Positions 17,316 through 25,925 of a stretch of DNA of 64,000 bases are shown here, piece after piece. The notes beneath the pieces were generated by a model that saw only the letters and a list, made by a program, of their open reading frames with translations, searched no databases and was not told the origin of the DNA. Position 1 is the first letter of the stretch. The number at the start of each line of letters is the position of its first letter. The DNA is from JBBATK01 sp040398805 (GTDB lineage Bacteria > Bacteroidota > Ignavibacteria > Kapaibacteriales > NICIL-2). A program made the translations under genes and the position numbers. The stretch spans positions 1 to 64,000 of the forward strand of contig JBBATK010000012.1 of NCBI GenBank assembly GCA_040398805.1, read 5' to 3'.

Positions 17316-17352
17316 AAAAAGCCCCGACGCCAGTGGCATCGGGGCTATGTTT
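17316..17352. terminator. Bidirectional intrinsic terminator between pyk and rho
   Basis: The stem AGCCCCGA (17320-17327) pairs with TCGGGGCT (17339-17346). It is flanked by an A8 run on the left (T8 for the minus strand) and a T6 run a few bases to the right. It sits exactly between two convergent genes. Confidence 0.85.
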
Positions 17353-17373
17353 TTTCATCATGTCCGGTATCTC

Positions 17374-18684
17374 TTAGGAATTCATCGTCTGGAGGAATTC
17401 CTTGTTGGACTTGGTCTTGCTCATGCGGTCCAGCAGGGTTTCCATGGCCTCGACACTGCCCATGTCGCTGAGGAACTTGCGCAGGATCCAGATTCGGTTG
17501 AGGTCATCGGGCGAAATGAGCAGGTCTTCCTTCCGCGTACCGGATTTGTTGACATCGATGGCGGGGAAGATCCGACGCTCGGCGAGGCGACGATCGAGCA
17601 CAAGCTCCATGTTGCCCGTTCCCTTGAACTCCTCGAAGATCACTTCATCCATGCGGCTGCCGGTGTCGATGAGCGCGGTGGCGATGATGGTGAGCGAGCC
17701 GCCCTCCTCCACGTTCCGTGCCGCACCGAAGAATCTCTTGGGCTTGTGCAACGCGTTGGCATCAACACCTCCGGAGAGGATCTTACCGGAGTGCGGGATG
17801 ACGGTGTTGTGGGCGCGCGCAAGTCGCGTGATGGAGTCCAGAAGGATGACGACATCCTGCTTGGCTTCGATGAGACGCTTGGCTTTCTCCAGCACCATCT
17901 CGGCCACTTGGACGTGACGCTCGGGCTGTTCGTCGAAGGTGGAGGCGATCACCTCCGCCTTCACGGACCGTTGCATGTCCGTCACTTCCTCGGGACGTTC
18001 GTCGATGAGCAACACGATGAGCTTCACCTCCGGGTGATTGCGAGCGATGCTGTTGGCGATCTTCTGCAGAAGGATGGTCTTACCGGACTTCGGCGGCGAG
18101 ACGATCAAGCCGCGCTGACCTTTACCTATGGGACTCAAGAGGTCGATGATCCGCATGGGGAACTCGCTCTGCATCGTCTCCAACTTGAGTTGGCGTTCGG
18201 GATAGGTCGGCGTGAGGTTGTCGAAGATGGTGCGATCGCGCATCAGGTCCGGTTCCACGTAATTCACCGTCTCCACCTTGAGCAACGCGAAGAACCGCTC
18301 GCCTTCCTTGGGCGGACGGACGTGACCGCGAACGGTATCGCCGGTACGGAGTCCGAATTTCTTGATCTGGGACGGCGACACGTAGATGTCGTCCGGCGAC
18401 GGCAGATAGTTGTAATCCGCCGAGCGGAGGAATCCGTATCCGTCGGGAAGCACTTCAAGAACTCCCGTGCTGACCGTGACACCCTCGGTGTGTTGCTCTT
18501 TCATCTGAAGGGCGGATTGCGCCTCGATGATGCGGAAGATGAGTTCCTGTTTCCGAAGGTCGGAGGTATCGGGGATATCCAGCGCTTTGGCGATGCGCGT
18601 GAGCTCGGCGATCTTGTGCGTCTTGAGCTCGTTGATATCGATGACGGTGGGGACCTGTGTGGTCGGTTGTTCTGCTCTGGGCAT
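17374..18684 (-). CDS. rho: Transcription termination factor Rho
   Basis: A 436-residue hexameric RNA-dependent ATPase that terminates transcription. It opens with a Rho-N helical domain (LKTHKIAELTRIAKALDI). A cold-shock-like RNA-binding domain follows (VLEVLPDGYGFLRS, NYLPSPDDIYVSPSQIKKFGLRTGD). The RecA-type motor has Walker A SPPKSGKT, Walker B VVILLDSITRLARAHN, Q-loop-region sequence NVEEGGSLTIIATAL and the R-loop region MELVLDRRLAERRIFPAID. Length is that of a compact Rho without the long insertion found in some Bacteroidota. The ATG at 18684 is unambiguous. It lies downstream of mraZ-rsmH on the same strand, with a 319-bp gap. Confidence 0.97.
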   Translation of the reverse strand: MPRAEQPTTQVPTVIDINELKTHKIAELTRIAKALDIPDTSDLRKQELIFRIIEAQSALQMKEQHTEGVTVSTGVLEVLPDGYGFLRSADYNYLPSPDDIYVSPSQIKKFGLRTGDTVRGHVRPPKEGERFFALLKVETVNYVEPDLMRDRTIFDNLTPTYPERQLKLETMQSEFPMRIIDLLSPIGKGQRGLIVSPPKSGKTILLQKIANSIARNHPEVKLIVLLIDERPEEVTDMQRSVKAEVIASTFDEQPERHVQVAEMVLEKAKRLIEAKQDVVILLDSITRLARAHNTVIPHSGKILSGGVDANALHKPKRFFGAARNVEEGGSLTIIATALIDTGSRMDEVIFEEFKGTGNMELVLDRRLAERRIFPAIDVNKSGTRKEDLLISPDDLNRIWILRKFLSDMGSVEAMETLLDRMSKTKSNKEFLQTMNS

Positions 18685-19003
18685 GATGAAGTGAAGAGGG
18701 TGAAAGAAATATCGGTGGAATGGAATCGCTCCGGGTCATCACGGACGACGGTTCACTGCGAGAAAGCGTTGCGGAGTCGTATCGTATCGACGTCGCTCAG
18801 GGAGACCGTTGGCGGAAAACCGTCAGGGTGACTGCCTTTGAACGAACAGGTTACGGCCACGAAGTGATTCTACCGGGAACGTTTTGAAGATTGGCCCTAC
18901 GTGCAACTGGAAGTGATGTGTTGCGCCGGCGCTTCGAGGCAGTGCAAAGTAGCACGCGATGATAAATGGGCAAAACACTATTTCGAAATGGAAACACGCG
19001 ACG
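18685..19003. other. Intergenic leader region between rsmH and rho
   Basis: 319 bp without a supported gene. Short frames across it have no family features. I found no terminator hairpin after rsmH and no clear TAnnTTTG box, although a near match (TACTTTG, minus strand) sits around 18949-18955. It probably holds the rho leader; rho is autoregulated in well-studied bacteria, but nothing in this sequence proves that here. Confidence 0.5.
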
Positions 19004-20002
19004 TCATGCCTTGCGCTCCACCACGCGGATCTTGGCGCTCCGGGCCCGCGGGTTCCGCGCTATCTCTTCGTCCGATGGAAGCAAGGGCTTGGGCGTGCAC
19101 AACCGCAAGGGTGCGATGATTTCCGTATCGCCGGGAAAGGTGGGCCGGTGGTCGGCCGATTCCCGCTTGAAGATGGTCTTCACGATGCGGTCTTCCAGCG
19201 AGTGGTAGGTGATGACCACGATGCGACCGCCGGGAGCGAGTAACGGAATGACGCACTCCAAGGTGTCGCGGAGCACGTCGAGCTCGCGGTTCACGGCGAT
19301 GCGGAACGCCTGGAACACACGGGCCAGTGCCGATGCGAACACCGGTGGAGGAACGGATTCCTCCACCAATGTGCGTACGTCGAGTGTGGTAGTGATTGGT
19401 GCAATGCTGCGCCGGTGAATAATCGATGTGGCTATTCTCCTGGCAAACTTCTCTTCGCCGTACTCCCGCAAGATCCTTTCGATGTCCTGCGCCGATGCCG
19501 TATTCACGATATCGGCCGCTGTCGGTCCGCTCCCCCCGAAGCGCATATCCAACGCCGCCTCGAACCTGTGGCTGATCCCTTGCGCGGGATGATCCAACTG
19601 GTACGAGGACACACCGAGATCCAGCAAGAGTCCGCTGATTCCCTTCCACGGTCCTGCCACCACTTCCTTATGCGTGCATACCTCCGAATAGTTCGCATGA
19701 ACTATCCGTATCCGCGATTCCTCACCGCGCTCAAGCTCATCGGCGAATGCCCCCCGACATTCATCAATGGCTTGCTTGTCTGCATCGAAACATACCAGGC
19801 GACCACGTTGTCGTACCTTCCTCAGTATTTCAGCTGCATGCCCGCCGCCGCCTAATGTTCCGTCTACATACAATCCATCTGGATCCGTCATCAGCCATTC
19901 CAGTGTTTCGCGAAGCATCACCGGAATGTGATACACGTCTTTGCTTCGTTCGTCAGCTTTCACCGCTCTGCCTCCTGCCGCGCCCGCATCGTCTGCACTC
20001 AT
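19004..20002 (-). CDS. rsmH: 16S rRNA (cytosine-1402 N4)-methyltransferase
   Basis: A 332-residue MraW/RsmH enzyme that methylates N4 of C1402 in the ribosomal P site. Marks: HIPVMLRETLEWL, the SAM motif YVDGTLGGGGHAAEIL, CFDADKQAIDEC, the LLLDLGVSSYQLDHPAQG signature (unusually clear), AALDMRF and the C-terminal VITYHSLEDRIVKTIF. A 20-residue low-complexity start (MSADDAGAAGG) precedes the fold. It follows mraZ with a 19-bp gap, so the two form an operon as in the classical dcw cluster, but no ftsL, ftsI or mur gene follows. Confidence 0.96.
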   Translation of the reverse strand: MSADDAGAAGGRAVKADERSKDVYHIPVMLRETLEWLMTDPDGLYVDGTLGGGGHAAEILRKVRQRGRLVCFDADKQAIDECRGAFADELERGEESRIRIVHANYSEVCTHKEVVAGPWKGISGLLLDLGVSSYQLDHPAQGISHRFEAALDMRFGGSGPTAADIVNTASAQDIERILREYGEEKFARRIATSIIHRRSIAPITTTLDVRTLVEESVPPPVFASALARVFQAFRIAVNRELDVLRDTLECVIPLLAPGGRIVVITYHSLEDRIVKTIFKRESADHRPTFPGDTEIIAPLRLCTPKPLLPSDEEIARNPRARSAKIRVVERKA

Positions 20003-20021
20003 GCCTTTGCCCTCTGGTGGG

Positions 20022-20462
20022 TTACTGCATTACTGTTGCAGCGATCTGCTCGTAGGTCTCGGTGAAACTGTTCTGATACTTCTCGAATTCCTCGGGGTTC
20101 CACAACTCGATGCGGTCCATCACCCCGACGATCGTGACTCTGTTCGATATTCCCGCGTAATCCAAATGGCGTTTCGGAATGGCGATACGCTGCTGACCGT
20201 CCATCACCACTTCATCACACCAGGAAAGGATCATGCGCAAGAAGTAACGGTCCTTCTCAGCGCTGTGGTTCAGCTGCTGCAACCGCTCTTCGTACTTCTT
20301 CCAGTCCTCCATCGGGAACGCCTCGATACACTTGTTCGTTCCCCGCGTAATCACAAAGGTGTCGTTGGACTCAGGCGTCATCACGCGACGCATCTTGAGC
20401 GGGATGTTCACCCTGCCCTTGGCATCGATCGAGTACGCTTCTTGTCCCTTGAATCCCGGCAT
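20022..20462 (-). CDS. mraZ: Transcriptional regulator MraZ
   Basis: A 146-residue AbrB-fold DNA-binding protein with two SpoVT/AbrB-like halves: YSIDAKGRVNIPLKMRRVM (first D-x-K-G-R motif, about residues 11-29) and VMDGQQRIAIPKRHLDYAGI (second, about 88-107). In E. coli MraZ represses its own dcw operon by binding TGGGN repeats upstream. I chose ATG 20462 (MPGFKG): the longer frame from 20531 would run through the TATCTTTG promoter box at 20498-20505. Short GTGGGAG and GGGGAGGG runs occur further upstream on this strand, but without the strict 10-bp phasing of known MraZ boxes. Confidence 0.95.
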   Translation of the reverse strand: MPGFKGQEAYSIDAKGRVNIPLKMRRVMTPESNDTFVITRGTNKCIEAFPMEDWKKYEERLQQLNHSAEKDRYFLRMILSWCDEVVMDGQQRIAIPKRHLDYAGISNRVTIVGVMDRIELWNPEEFEKYQNSFTETYEQIAATVMQ

Positions 20463-20497
20463 GATGCCGTCCTTACTCTGTGATTTTTTACGACGCG

Positions 20498-20505
20498 CAA
20501 AGATA
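20498..20505 (-). promoter_or_regulatory. Putative -7 promoter box TATCTTTG for mraZ-rsmH
   Basis: The minus-strand reading TATCTTTG matches TAnnTTTG, 35 bp before the mraZ ATG at 20462. A GTGGGAGA element lies about 18 bp upstream of it, where an autorepressor could compete with polymerase. Confidence 0.5.
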
Positions 20506-20752
20506 CAGGGAATCGGCACACAATCTCCCACTTTTCACCACAATTTGACATTTCCCGCGAAAAAACTTTTACACAACCCGTTTTTTCGTTGTTTTTGCGC
20601 ACTCACCTCCGCCGCCCATCGAGAAAATCTCCCACTCCCTCCCCTCGTTTCCTCCGTTTGCTCGTCCATAAGCGTTGTTTTCCCGCGCATGTTGCCGTGG
20701 GGGAGATTGTGGGGAATGTTCCTCGCTTGGCAGCAACGCACCGCCGGTAGGA

Positions 20753-20795
20753 CAAAAAAAATCCCGATGACGGGGTGGTCATCGGGACGTTTTTC
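20753..20795 (-). terminator. Intrinsic terminator after the nitroreductase gene
   Basis: A 10-bp perfect stem, TCCCGATGAC (20762-20771) and GTCATCGGGA (20778-20787), with a 6-nt loop. On the minus strand it runs into a T8 tract (20753-20760 region). A T5 tract on the other side allows weak activity on the plus strand too. Confidence 0.85.
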
Positions 20796-20860
20796 TCTTT
20801 TCTACTGTCGACGCGTTTGCTCGTTCTCTTCCGGAGTTCTCGCGTGGAGACACCGCCGTC

Positions 20861-21469
20861 TTACCCGGCGGATGCGTCCTGAGCGAACGGCGAGGCGGTG
20901 AAGGCGAACTGCGAGGTGGGCTTACGGGTTCGCGGACGCAATTCCCGCTCACGATCGGCCTCGTCGGCGAGCGCCAGGTCGCCACGATACCCCAGGGCGA
21001 TGATCGCCGAGATGTCGTGGCCGTCGGGAACGAGGAACGTCTCCCGGACCTTATTCATGTCGTACCCGCCCATCATCCGACCATAGATATCCATGGTCTG
21101 CGCCTGCAGCAACAAGGTGGCATTCGCCATCCCGATATCGTGATGCGCGAAACGATTGGTGCCTCCCTTCGCCGTCTTCGTATTCACGACCGAGACGACA
21201 AGGGCTGCGGCGTTCTTCGCCCATCCCTGGTTCCCTTCGTTCAGGCAGGAAAGGATGGCATTGAAGGTATCGCCGCCGCGACGGTCGTAGATGTACGACC
21301 ACGGCTGTACATTGGAACTGCTCGCCGCCCACGACGCCGCCTCGAACAAGGTCCGAAGGTCCGCATCGTCGATGAGGGCGGGTGAATAGATGCGCGGACT
21401 GTACCGGCCGCGGATGAAGGCGGCGACTGCCGATGTGGTTTGCTCTTCCTGCACGTTCGATGTACTCAT
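20861..21469 (-). CDS. Nitroreductase family protein
   Basis: A 202-residue FMN-dependent oxidoreductase. It has the N-terminal RGRYSPRIYSPALIDDADLRTLFEAASWAASSSNVQPWSY segment, where the R-x-S-x-R and A-x-x-A-x-S-x-x-x-Q-P-W pattern binds FMN. The central HHDIGMANATLLLQAQTMDIYG helix lines the active site, and the C-terminal IIALGYRGD strand contributes to the dimer. Substrates of this family range from nitroaromatics to quinones and cannot be told here. The ATG at 21469 gives a normal N-terminus. It is a single-gene unit with its own terminator 66 bp beyond the stop. Confidence 0.9.
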   Translation of the reverse strand: MSTSNVQEEQTTSAVAAFIRGRYSPRIYSPALIDDADLRTLFEAASWAASSSNVQPWSYIYDRRGGDTFNAILSCLNEGNQGWAKNAAALVVSVVNTKTAKGGTNRFAHHDIGMANATLLLQAQTMDIYGRMMGGYDMNKVRETFLVPDGHDISAIIALGYRGDLALADEADRERELRPRTRKPTSQFAFTASPFAQDASAG

Positions 21470-21659
21470 GATGGTCTGGATCCGTTGGGTTCACGTGAAT
21501 GGTGTGCGGCACGGTGTCTCCGCATCGCAACGACAGGCATAAACGGACGGAAAGGGATTTTATGATACGAAGGCGCAAGAAAGGGCGGGCGCAGCGGAGA
21601 AACCCGGCCGTACGCATGCCTGCCCTGCACACCGCATGAACACTGGCATCTCAAGAATT

Positions 21660-23909
21660 TCAGAGGGATATATCCGCTTGGAGCGAGAGGGAGCGGGTGG
21701 GCGCAAGATTACCCGGCACCTCCACGTAGTAATAGTCGAAGATGTTCCGCGCGTTCAGAGTGAATCGCATGGGAAGCGACAGTGCGGATTCCGCATTGAA
21801 CAGGATTCGGGCATCCACGACATGCACGGGTACGCGCACATCCGCATTGACGACCAATCCCAGATTGCCGAGCCGCTCGTCCACTTCCACTTGTCGCGAC
21901 AGGTACCGGTAGTCCATTTGGAAACCCCATGCGTCCACCGACGCCATGATGCGGGAAGTCCACATGATGTTATGCCGGAACAGAAGATCCCGTCCCGTCG
22001 TCAGGTTCTGCGGCGACATGGCAAGGACCGATGTCTCGATGCCCAGACCTTTCATAAGCCAGGTCCGCAGTGCCGCTTCGACCCCCTGGATGCGTGCCTG
22101 CGTGATGTTGATGAACTGTATCTCCGAACGCGTGGCATCCACGACGAACTGCGGCTCGATGAGGTTGGTGAGGTCGTTTTGGAAAACGGCGGCTTCGAAC
22201 GACACCGGCAGCGGCCCCACGTTGAAGGAGTAATCGCCACCGATTTCCGCGGACCAGCCTGTTTCGGGACGCAGGAGAGGATTACGGCCGACGGTGAATC
22301 CCGAAAAGCGGATGCTCGCAAAGCGCTCCAGTACTGCCGGCGCGCGGAACGCACGTCCGATGTTCGCCCGCAGGGCGCCCGCATCACCGAGCTTGTAGCT
22401 CACCCCGAACTTCGGAGAGATCTCGTTGTTGATCGCCTCGCCCACCGTACTCTCGCGGTCGTATCGCACACCGAAGGTCGTGATGCATCGCGATCCGATA
22501 TTCCACTCGCTTTGCACATACGCCGAAAGGAAACTCTGCGTCTTGGGTCCGCGCGTCTGCGGCGACACCACGTCGTTGTAACTACCGGTCACGCCGCACG
22601 TGAGTGCCACTGCATCGAGCACTTGCGAAGTGATCTGGACTTCGGCCACGGAAGCACCGGCATCGGATGACATGAACGAACCGCTATCGCGCGGCGCCGT
22701 GTTGCGGTACCATGTCTGGAACCGGCTGAGACGTCCGACGAGGAACGACGTCGTCGAGAGACGCTCCGTCCACTCCGCACCCACGGCCGCCTTGTTCGAG
22801 AAGATGCGCAATCCGGAGTCCGCCGATACCGCCGGTGTCGTGGCGAATCGGACATTCCGCCAGTTCACCCAATTGGCGCGGTCCTCATAGGCGAACTGAC
22901 CGAAGACCATGAAGCGGGAGGTCGCCGTCGGCTCCGTGGCGAACTTCGCATAGAGGTTGGATCGTCGTGAATCGTTGGACTGCAAGTGCGTGTCGTCCGT
23001 GCGAATTCCCGCCGTTGCAATGACACTGCTCTTGCCGAATGCCTGACCGTAACTGAGGTCCGCACCCCGCTGCTGAAGAAGGTCTTTCGACCAGTCCCAT
23101 TCATCGTAGCGCGGTCGGGTGTACACACCCTGCACCAGTCGCAGCTTGAAGGCGGCATCGCCCTGCGGATCTTTCGTAATGACATTCACGACGCCGCCGA
23201 TGGCGCTTGAACCGTACAGGGCGGACCCCGAGCCCTTCACCACTTCGATACGCTCCGTGGCAAAAAGCGGTAGCGCATCGAACGACATGTCGGCATTGTC
23301 GGCAGAGAGCAAAGGAAAGTTATCCAGGAGCAACGTGGTGCGCGAGCCGAGTCCGTAGGCGAACCCCGATGCTCCACGGATGTTCACCTGGTTTTGGGAG
23401 ACATTCACTCCCGGAACATACCGCAGCACTTCGTCCAGCTTCGTCGCCGTCCTATCCCCGATCGCCGCCGCATCGATGACGGCGATGCTCAACGGGACGT
23501 CCTGCACCGCCTGCACGCGCTTGTTGGCGCTCACCACCACTTCCGTCGTCTTCACGGCCTGCGGCACAAGGAGGACCGTACACTCCACCGTATCGCTCGC
23601 TGGGACGCGCACCCTTCGCAATGCTCGGCGATAGCCAAGATAGGTGACATCGATCGTGCGGTCGCCGGCAGGGACGTTCCTGACGAGCCACGTACCATCG
23701 GTGCCCGCGATCGCGCCCACGGTGGTGCCCGCCACTCGCACATGCGCTCCCTTCGTCCCTTCCCCGGATACGGAGTCCAGGATGCGGCCACGAATCACGC
23801 CGGTGGACGGAACGGACCTGCCTTGCGCATGAAGGGCGTCGCTGAGGAAAAGAGACATGAGGCACGCGCTTGCAAGCGAGAACAGGACGATCGTGCGGGC
23901 TCTATGCAT
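21660..23909 (-). CDS. TonB-dependent outer-membrane receptor
   Basis: A 749-residue receptor. After a signal peptide (MHRARTIVLFSLASACLMSL, cleavage near HAQG) comes a CarboxypepD_reg-like domain (GVIRGRILDSVSGEGTKGAHV to about residue 110). The plug domain follows (DVPLSIAVIDAAAIGDRTATKLDEVLRYVPGVNV with NIRGASGFAYGLGSRTTLLLD, then RIEVVKGSGSALYGSSAIGGVVNVITK). A 22-strand barrel fills the rest and ends in the aromatic-rich LSLQADISL. Such receptors import iron chelates, vitamins or glycans with TonB energy; the substrate is not readable. ATG 23909 is preferred over an upstream GTG at 23924. The lipoprotein gene ends 18 bp upstream, so the two are probably co-transcribed and may work together. 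Confidence 0.93.
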   Translation of the reverse strand: MHRARTIVLFSLASACLMSLFLSDALHAQGRSVPSTGVIRGRILDSVSGEGTKGAHVRVAGTTVGAIAGTDGTWLVRNVPAGDRTIDVTYLGYRRALRRVRVPASDTVECTVLLVPQAVKTTEVVVSANKRVQAVQDVPLSIAVIDAAAIGDRTATKLDEVLRYVPGVNVSQNQVNIRGASGFAYGLGSRTTLLLDNFPLLSADNADMSFDALPLFATERIEVVKGSGSALYGSSAIGGVVNVITKDPQGDAAFKLRLVQGVYTRPRYDEWDWSKDLLQQRGADLSYGQAFGKSSVIATAGIRTDDTHLQSNDSRRSNLYAKFATEPTATSRFMVFGQFAYEDRANWVNWRNVRFATTPAVSADSGLRIFSNKAAVGAEWTERLSTTSFLVGRLSRFQTWYRNTAPRDSGSFMSSDAGASVAEVQITSQVLDAVALTCGVTGSYNDVVSPQTRGPKTQSFLSAYVQSEWNIGSRCITTFGVRYDRESTVGEAINNEISPKFGVSYKLGDAGALRANIGRAFRAPAVLERFASIRFSGFTVGRNPLLRPETGWSAEIGGDYSFNVGPLPVSFEAAVFQNDLTNLIEPQFVVDATRSEIQFINITQARIQGVEAALRTWLMKGLGIETSVLAMSPQNLTTGRDLLFRHNIMWTSRIMASVDAWGFQMDYRYLSRQVEVDERLGNLGLVVNADVRVPVHVVDARILFNAESALSLPMRFTLNARNIFDYYYVEVPGNLAPTRSLSLQADISL

Positions 23910-23927
23910 ACGGGGTATCCTCACTGT

Positions 23928-24488
23928 TTAGCGGATGAACGGTTGAGGCGGGATGCGGAGGAAGTCCACGTCAATGGTCATGGTATCCACGATAAGTCCG
24001 GGCGTCGCGCGAAGACTGCGCGGCGTGAACAAGGAGTCCATGGAGTACAGGCCCACCACGCGCCAGTCGGAAAACAGATTCGAACCATACTGTTGTCCTA
24101 CGGCGATGTACTGCAACAACACCGAGGAATCCGCTATCTGCACTTGCGGGACATCGAAAGTGAACGGCATCTCGGCTTTATAGGAAGTATCAAGCAAAGA
24201 CGTGCTGAAGAACGCTTCACCCTGCGCAAGCGTCTGCACAAGGTTCGTATCCCGCGGTATCATCTTGAACGCAACCACGCGGAGATCGTAGAGACTGTCT
24301 TTGGGAGGGAAATTCTGCGGACCCGCGCCACGCACGAAACGCACTCTGCCACTGATGCTGGCGCTTCCTGCATAGTCCGCCGGATCGATACCGCCGCTGC
24401 ATCCCGCATGGAACGCGCCGGCCACGAGCATCACAATGACGAGCGCCGCTCGGCAACGAAGGATGGTATCACATGGTAATCCGCGCAT
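23928..24488 (-). CDS. Putative lipoprotein of unknown function
   Basis: 186 residues. The N-terminus has a basic/hydrophobic signal (ALVIVMLVAGAFHAGCSGG) with a Cys at about residue 30 that would be lipidated; the box FHAGC is a weak match to the usual L-A-G-C. The remaining protein has no family I recognise; it reads as beta-strand-rich (ISGRVRFVRGAGPQNFPP, LYDLRVVAFKMIP, MPFTFDVPQVQIADSSVLL, DWRVVGLYSMD). The context points to a partner of the TonB receptor 18 bp downstream: an outer-membrane surface or periplasmic accessory. An upstream TTG at 24494 is an alternative start. Confidence 0.75.
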   Translation of the reverse strand: MRGLPCDTILRCRAALVIVMLVAGAFHAGCSGGIDPADYAGSASISGRVRFVRGAGPQNFPPKDSLYDLRVVAFKMIPRDTNLVQTLAQGEAFFSTSLLDTSYKAEMPFTFDVPQVQIADSSVLLQYIAVGQQYGSNLFSDWRVVGLYSMDSLFTPRSLRATPGLIVDTMTIDVDFLRIPPQPFIR

Positions 24489-24503
24489 GTTCAACTCCCG
24501 GCG

Positions 24504-24863
24504 TTAATATATCTCACCACGACGCTCGCACTCGGCTCTCTTCGCCTCTATGCGCGCAAGCTTGAATCTCACCGCCGCACCCAAGTCGATTCCTCGGGCG
24601 TTGGCATAATTCATGAGCGCGATGCAGACATCCGCCGCTTCGTCGGCGATATGGACATCATCGATCGTCTTCCCTTTCCATCGCTTCTTCTCTAGGTTCG
24701 CCAATTCGCCGGCCTCGCCGCAAAGCTCCAGGCAGAAGAACTCGGGACTGCGCTCGGGGAAATGCGCGGACTGATACGCATGGAATGACTGCTGCACAGC
24801 GTGAAGTCCGGCCTGCGCCGTTTCCTGAAGACCGACCGCAAGGGATGGCTGCGATGACGACAT
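24504..24863 (-). CDS. MazG-like nucleotide pyrophosphohydrolase
   Basis: A 119-residue all-alpha NTP-PPase of the MazG/dCTPase type, which splits (d)NTPs into NMP and pyrophosphate and cleans the nucleotide pool. The metal-binding acidic motif is visible as ELCGEAGELANLEKKRW (E-x-x-x-E) and ADEAADVCIALMNYA (E-x-x-D). Length is that of single-domain members. Start at 24863 (MSSSQPS); the longer frame from 24938 adds an Arg/His-rich segment that is not part of the fold. The lipoprotein gene starts only 15 bp after its stop, so it may lead a three-gene unit with that gene and the TonB receptor, though no functional link is apparent. Confidence 0.85.
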   Translation of the reverse strand: MSSSQPSLAVGLQETAQAGLHAVQQSFHAYQSAHFPERSPEFFCLELCGEAGELANLEKKRWKGKTIDDVHIADEAADVCIALMNYANARGIDLGAAVRFKLARIEAKRAECERRGEIY

Positions 24864-25061
24864 GAGGATGTTCCTCCGTAAATGGCGATGCAGCGCGGGC
24901 GACCACGCCGGGAACCTGTGTGTGAGAACCGACGTCAAAATACAATCGAAGCGCGAACGGCACGGTCATCGGTTTCCACCGTTGACACGACAAACGACGT
25001 CGCGCGCCCACAAGACGGTTCCATGGGCGGGTAAGGGAATGGACTCGGGAGAATGCTCGGG

Positions 25062-25763
25062 CTATGAGGCGATGGAGCGGTCTCCGCCGGCGGGAACGGG
25101 ATCCTTGATCCGGTAGCCGACACCGCGGATGCTCTGGATATAGTGCTTGCCGTCGGTTTCGATCTTCGCACGCAGGCGTTTGATGTACACGTCGATGATG
25201 TTCGACTCGGGATCGAAGCTTACCTTCCACACGTGTTGCATGATCATGCTGCGACTGAGAATGCGATTCTTGTTGCGCATGAGATAATCGAGCAGGGAGT
25301 ATTCTTTCGTCGTGAGTTCGATCTCCTTCCCGCCGCGATAAGCCACGTGCAGGACCGTGTCAAGGATGAGGTCGCCCACTTCGAGCTTCGTGGACTTCAC
25401 ATTGGATGAGCGGCGCATGATGGAGCGAAGACGGGCGGCGAGCTCCTCGAAATGAAACGGCTTCGGCAGGTAGTCATCGGCGCCAAGGTCCAAGCCCATC
25501 ACGCGGTCCTCCATGGAACCACGCGCGGTGAGCATGAGAACAGGAAGGGTCTTTCCCGCTTGACGCATTTCCGACAATACTTGCAGACCGTTCTTTCGCG
25601 GAAGCATGACATCCAGCACGACAGCGTCGAACTCGTTGTTCAGAGCCATCTGCAGACCCGTCTCTCCGTCCGTCGCGATTTCAACGACGTATCGCTCTTC
25701 CTCAAGTCCGCGCTTGACAAAATTCGCCACTTTCCGTTCGTCTTCGATCACGAGAATTCTCAT
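25062..25763 (-). CDS. OmpR/PhoB-type response regulator
   Basis: A 233-residue two-domain regulator. The receiver has D8 in the acidic pocket, phospho-acceptor D51 (VVLDVMLPRKNG), T80-region (LMLTARG) and the K of YLPKPFHFEEL. After a short linker, the winged-helix domain (about 128-225) has ELTTKEYSLLDYLMRNKNRILSRS and the recognition-helix region NIIDVYIKRLRAKI, ending in IRGVGYRI. It resembles CusR/CopR-group regulators. No histidine kinase is next to it, although such regulators normally come in kinase-regulator pairs, so its partner must be elsewhere or it receives phosphate from a shared kinase. Confidence 0.94.
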   Translation of the reverse strand: MRILVIEDERKVANFVKRGLEEERYVVEIATDGETGLQMALNNEFDAVVLDVMLPRKNGLQVLSEMRQAGKTLPVLMLTARGSMEDRVMGLDLGADDYLPKPFHFEELAARLRSIMRRSSNVKSTKLEVGDLILDTVLHVAYRGGKEIELTTKEYSLLDYLMRNKNRILSRSMIMQHVWKVSFDPESNIIDVYIKRLRAKIETDGKHYIQSIRGVGYRIKDPVPAGGDRSIAS

Positions 25764-25925
25764 ACAGCGCCGTTCCCTTCGAATTCATTTTTCGTTTATG
25801 CTTGCAAATAAACTACCACTGCCGAGAGTCCATCGCAACGAAATAAATTTTCACGCTACGTTCAGCAAAATCAACTTTTGATGGTGAACGTCCACAGCCG
25901 CCAAAGGCGAATCCATGGTTGGTCA

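Larger units (their letters stand above)
20463..20860. other. Intergenic region upstream of mraZ
   Basis: 398 bp without a supported gene. From left to right on the minus strand it holds the mraZ -7 box (20498-20505), a relatively AT-rich stretch around 20540-20610, two GTGGGAGA elements (rc of tctcccac at about 20523-20530 and 20627-20634) that could be MraZ operators, and near its far end the terminator of the nitroreductase gene (20753-20795). Confidence 0.6.

Noticed and set aside
18685..19003. Small gene or riboswitch in the rsmH-rho gap
   Set aside because: Short frames have no recognisable features and no conserved riboswitch fold was recognised by eye.
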